This document shows positions 61,262-63,744 of a stretch of DNA of 63,744 nucleotides, piece after piece; position 1 is the first letter of the stretch; every line of letters begins with the position of its first letter. Made by a program: the position numbers and the translations under genes. The DNA lies in NCBI GenBank assembly GCA_029865265.1, contig JAOUHG010000019.1:1-63744 (forward strand), given 5' to 3'. This DNA is from Candidatus Krumholzibacteriia bacterium (GTDB taxonomy: Bacteria; Krumholzibacteriota; Krumholzibacteriia; WVZY01; JAKEHA01). The notes under the pieces were generated by a model that was not told the origin of the DNA, ran no database searches, and saw only the letters and a list, made by a program, of their open reading frames with translations.

Positions 61262-61403
61262 TTGTGCACCCCCTGTCGTCATGTTATAGTTATGTATGGT
61301 GGAACTCAGGATCCCTGCGTAGGAAGGGGCGAGGGCCATTGCGGCCTGGTCTGACGTCCCGAAGCGGTTCACCGAGGATGCCCGCAGGGATCAGAAGGTT
61401 ACC

Positions 61404-63203
61404 ATGGATTGGTGTGGCCGGCAATGCGCAGTTGGGTTTGGCTTGTACCGCACGCTGTGCGCAGTGGCCATTCTTTTGCCAGGTGCCAGTCAGGCGCAAC
61501 TGCCGACAGATATTTATCTTGGGGCGACGAGCCCGGATGTACGGATTGTCGGGGCGTCCTCGTTGGATCAAACTGGCTACGGATTCGCCCTGGGGGACTT
61601 CAACGGTGACACGCACTCTGATTTCGCCGTGCTTTCTCGCGGCGAGGACACCGCCAACGGCTATGCATTTGTGTCCGTTCTTTGGGGACCGCCACCTCTT
61701 CCTTCCAGCAACGATCTCGCGAATTGCCTTGGCGTGTCGCTTGTCCGCGCGAGCCCGGGGCAAGTTGGCTGGCTCGCCCAAATCGCCTCGGGAGATTTTG
61801 ATGGTGATGGTCTGGACGACATCGCCCTCGGCATTCCGTGCCAATTCCCGTACGCGGACTGTGACGGAATAGTGTATGTGATCTTCGGGCGGACGGTGTT
61901 CCCGGACTCCCTTGAGTTGAACTCACAAGCAGTTGGGGTAACCAAACTCCTTGGAATGCCCGGTGCGGATGGCGCGCTAGGCTCGATGCTGGCGGTCTGG
62001 GATCTCGATCGAGACGGTATCGACGAGTTGATCATCGCTGCACCATTGAGCGTTTCGGGGAGCCAGATCTACGTTCTGTGGGGGAGATCTTCGTTCCCGC
62101 CGCAGATCGCAATGGCGGATCCCTCGTCATTGTTCACGAGGATAATCGATTCACGGCCCTATCAGTCGTCTGGAAAAGGGCTCGCATGCGGCGATGTCAA
62201 TGGTGATCTTTGGCCCGATCTGCTGATCGGGTCCCCCGGAGAAGGCCAGGACAATGGTGAGGCCACGTTGTTGCTTGGGACTGACACGTATCCCGATACC
62301 ATTCTCATTGCGACGCAGCCTCCCGCTTCAAAACGATTTCTTGGTGCTGGTCCGTACGATCAGACAGGGTACCGTGTGGCCATTACCGACATGAACGGAG
62401 ATGGTTGTGGCGACATGGTGCTGTCCTCGTACGCGGGAGGACCAAATGGGTGCGAGGCCTGCGGTGAAGTCGACGTCGTACTTGGGGGGACGTCTCTACC
62501 GGCTTCGGCGGTATTGGGTTCGCCAGGGCTCAGAATGCTGCGTCTCATTGGGGCTGGGACAGGCACCAGCTTGGGTGTGGAACTGACGTGCGGTGATGTT
62601 AATGGCGATGGCTTCGGCGACGTTATGCTCATGAGCAAGCAGGACCTCTATGACGTGTCAGACAGCGGCCATGTAACTGTGGTCTACGGATCGTTCGTGC
62701 TTCCCGATTCGATTCACGTCGTTTCGGAACCGAGTGTGACTCGAATTCACGCCGAAAGCCGGGATAACAATCTTGGTCGTGGCCTTGCCGCCTTCGATAT
62801 GACTGACGATGGAATCGATGATCTGCTTATCGGCGCCCCGGACTCAAGCCCACTCGCACGGTACAGGGCAGGAACCGTGTATATCATATTCGGCCCTGAG
62901 TGGAGCACTGGTGTAGGCCCATTGGACGGACTGTCTTCGAAGCAGAACCATCCGAACCCGTTCCGCATGACAACGGGCATTCCTGTCGTTCTTGCCACGG
63001 ATAGCGACCTGTACATCGCGATATACGACGTGCGTGGCCGCGTCATTCGGCAACTTGCTAGCGAGCACGTGGCGAGCGGTGAGCATGTGTTCGAATGGGA
63101 TGGTCGAGACGCACAGGGACGCCGCGTCGCGGCCGGGGTCTACTTCTGTCGAACCACCACGGACACGCGTTCCTCAGTCATCAAGATGACCGTGCTGCGT
63201 TAG
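61404..63203 (+). CDS. secreted seven-bladed FG-GAP (integrin-alpha-like) propeller protein
   Basis: 599 residues with a signal peptide (LCAVAILLPGASQAQ). Seven calcium-loop motifs can be counted (GDFNGDTHSDF, GDFDGDGLDDI, WDLDRDGIDEL, GDVNGDLWPDL, TDMNGDGCGDM, GDVNGDGFGDV, FDMTDDGIDDL), one per blade of a 7-bladed propeller. The C-terminus is a sorting domain (NHPNPFRMTTGIPVVL, IYDVRGRVIRQL, KMTVLR). It is divergent from the subtilase across 142 bases. An adhesion or binding role is inferred. Confidence 0.88.
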   Translation: MDWCGRQCAVGFGLYRTLCAVAILLPGASQAQLPTDIYLGATSPDVRIVGASSLDQTGYGFALGDFNGDTHSDFAVLSRGEDTANGYAFVSVLWGPPPLPSSNDLANCLGVSLVRASPGQVGWLAQIASGDFDGDGLDDIALGIPCQFPYADCDGIVYVIFGRTVFPDSLELNSQAVGVTKLLGMPGADGALGSMLAVWDLDRDGIDELIIAAPLSVSGSQIYVLWGRSSFPPQIAMADPSSLFTRIIDSRPYQSSGKGLACGDVNGDLWPDLLIGSPGEGQDNGEATLLLGTDTYPDTILIATQPPASKRFLGAGPYDQTGYRVAITDMNGDGCGDMVLSSYAGGPNGCEACGEVDVVLGGTSLPASAVLGSPGLRMLRLIGAGTGTSLGVELTCGDVNGDGFGDVMLMSKQDLYDVSDSGHVTVVYGSFVLPDSIHVVSEPSVTRIHAESRDNNLGRGLAAFDMTDDGIDDLLIGAPDSSPLARYRAGTVYIIFGPEWSTGVGPLDGLSSKQNHPNPFRMTTGIPVVLATDSDLYIAIYDVRGRVIRQLASEHVASGEHVFEWDGRDAQGRRVAAGVYFCRTTTDTRSSVIKMTVLR

Positions 63204-63235
63204 CTGCTCCCTGATGGTATTCCACTGCCGGCGCC

Positions 63236-63388
63236 AAGAAGCACGGCGAGAAGGCGATGGCGGCGTGGATCAACGCGCTCGCCGACAACCCCGATCTCAA
63301 CGCCGCCTCCCAGAAGGCGTTCGGCGAAAGCTACGACGCACTGCTCAATGAAGCGATGGCCTGGGCCGCTATCGAAGCGTCTCACTGA
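63236..63388. repeat. right copy of the 153-bp direct repeat
   Basis: An orphan 3' end of the peptidase-MA gene (encoding KKHGEKAMAAWINALADN to the stop), with no start or upstream part. The stop codon of the leftward PLP-enzyme gene (63369-63371) lies inside it, which shows that the peptidase-MA and PLP-enzyme genes overlapped tail to tail before the insertion. Confidence 0.9.
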
Positions 63389-63744
63389 TTGCGTCGTCCA
63401 GTTGTTCCAGACGCTGCTCCAGCGTGCCGGTGATGCCGGCGGAGATGCGCAAGAGCCCCGGTGAGATGCCCGCACGCTCCAGGTCCTCGGGGGACATTTC
63501 GCTCGAGGTCGAACTCGCCGACACCGACATCAGAGTATCCGTGAACCCCAGGCTCACCGCGATGAAGCCGAACTGCTTCTGGTTCTGCAGGTATTCCATG
63601 AAGCGGTTGGCGCGCTCCTCCGTTTTCAAATCCAGCGAGAACAGCCCGCCCCAGCCGTAGCCCTCGTTGCGCAGGCCCGCCAGCCGCTGGTGGTGCGGGT
63701 GCGTCTTCAGGCCCGGGTAGTGCACGCGCACGCCGCGGCTCTCA
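63369..63744 (-). CDS. Cys/Met-metabolism PLP enzyme, C-terminal part (cystathionine gamma-synthase / methionine gamma-lyase family)
   Basis: 125 visible codons, the N-terminus beyond the right edge. HYPGLKTHPHHQRLAGLR, GYGWGGLFSLDL, FIAVSLGFTDTLMSVSASST, MSPEDLERAGISPGLLRISAGI are characteristic of the C-terminal domain (VSLGxxxTLxxxPAxxTH and RxSVGxE regions). In this copy PAxxTH is SASSTS, so the exact reaction cannot be set. The PLP lysine is outside the window. Confidence 0.88.
   Translation of the reverse strand, partial: ESRGVRVHYPGLKTHPHHQRLAGLRNEGYGWGGLFSLDLKTEERANRFMEYLQNQKQFGFIAVSLGFTDTLMSVSASSTSSEMSPEDLERAGISPGLLRISAGITGTLEQRLEQLDDAISETLR

Noticed and set aside
1-63744. CRISPR arrays, rRNA genes and prophage structural genes
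   Set aside because: No regularly spaced short repeats, no rRNA sequence and no capsid, tail or terminase-like products were found on either strand.

Overview
The window is GC-rich bacterial chromosome from an unidentified lineage. Secreted proteins ending in an FlgD-like Ig / PNPFNP sorting tail (C-termini near 50189, 57500 and 63203), 6-bladed propeller proteins and many lipoproteins point to the FCB superphylum, with Eisenbacteria- or Krumholzibacteria-type lineages as the best guess. This is inference only; no rRNA is present. Typical promoters read TTGnnn-17-TAnnnT, and several start codons sit directly at the predicted transcription start (leaderless). UGA is an ordinary stop here (uvrC, for example, ends in TGA), except at one selenocysteine site.

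1-24 kb, core genes: ispG (partial), a PAS/LuxR regulator, uvrC, a propeller lipoprotein, an M24 peptidase, a PHP phosphoesterase overlapping a Bcp-type peroxiredoxin whose peroxidatic Cys codon is TGA followed by a good SECIS hairpin, a RibD-like reductase, a DsrE-like protein, an aminotransferase, a Rho-N protein, an S9 peptidase, a probable small RNA, a metzincin lipoprotein, trxB-folE-cysteine desulfurase, dcd, a bacterial histone, a class II amidotransferase, guaB and a hydrolase.

24-33.6 kb, signalling: a nitrilase, then an MCP-like membrane protein, a CheA-like protein lacking every phosphorylatable residue, an excisionase-type DNA-binding protein, a STAS-GAF protein with a degenerate HD-GYP domain, and a response regulator with an intact HD-GYP. 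Three sigma-54-type -24/-12 sites lie in front of the units, the last one before a highly structured noncoding stretch.

33.7-42.2 kb: an M16 peptidase, then the leftward set tilS-hpt-ftsH-folP-cdaA (lysidine synthesis, purine salvage, membrane proteolysis, folate, c-di-AMP), with a CAT-anticodon tRNA upstream.

42.2-54.3 kb, integrated element: a tyrosine integrase beside the tRNA and 46-bp copies of the tRNA 5' half at 42204, 52249 and 54242. Cargo includes a beta-barrel-like protein, an IS256-family insertion, a large C25-like secreted protein, 6-bladed propellers and a small exported Cys-containing peptide. The last part is a roughly 2-kb unit between 195-bp direct repeats.

54.4-63.7 kb: a PIN/RHH toxin-antitoxin pair with a 20-bp palindrome, an ilvC-like gene and a degenerate peptidase-MA lipoprotein whose last 153 bp recur at 63236-63388. 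Between the copies lies a 5.75-kb insert encoding a secreted subtilase and a 7-bladed FG-GAP propeller. The window ends inside a Cys/Met-metabolism PLP enzyme.
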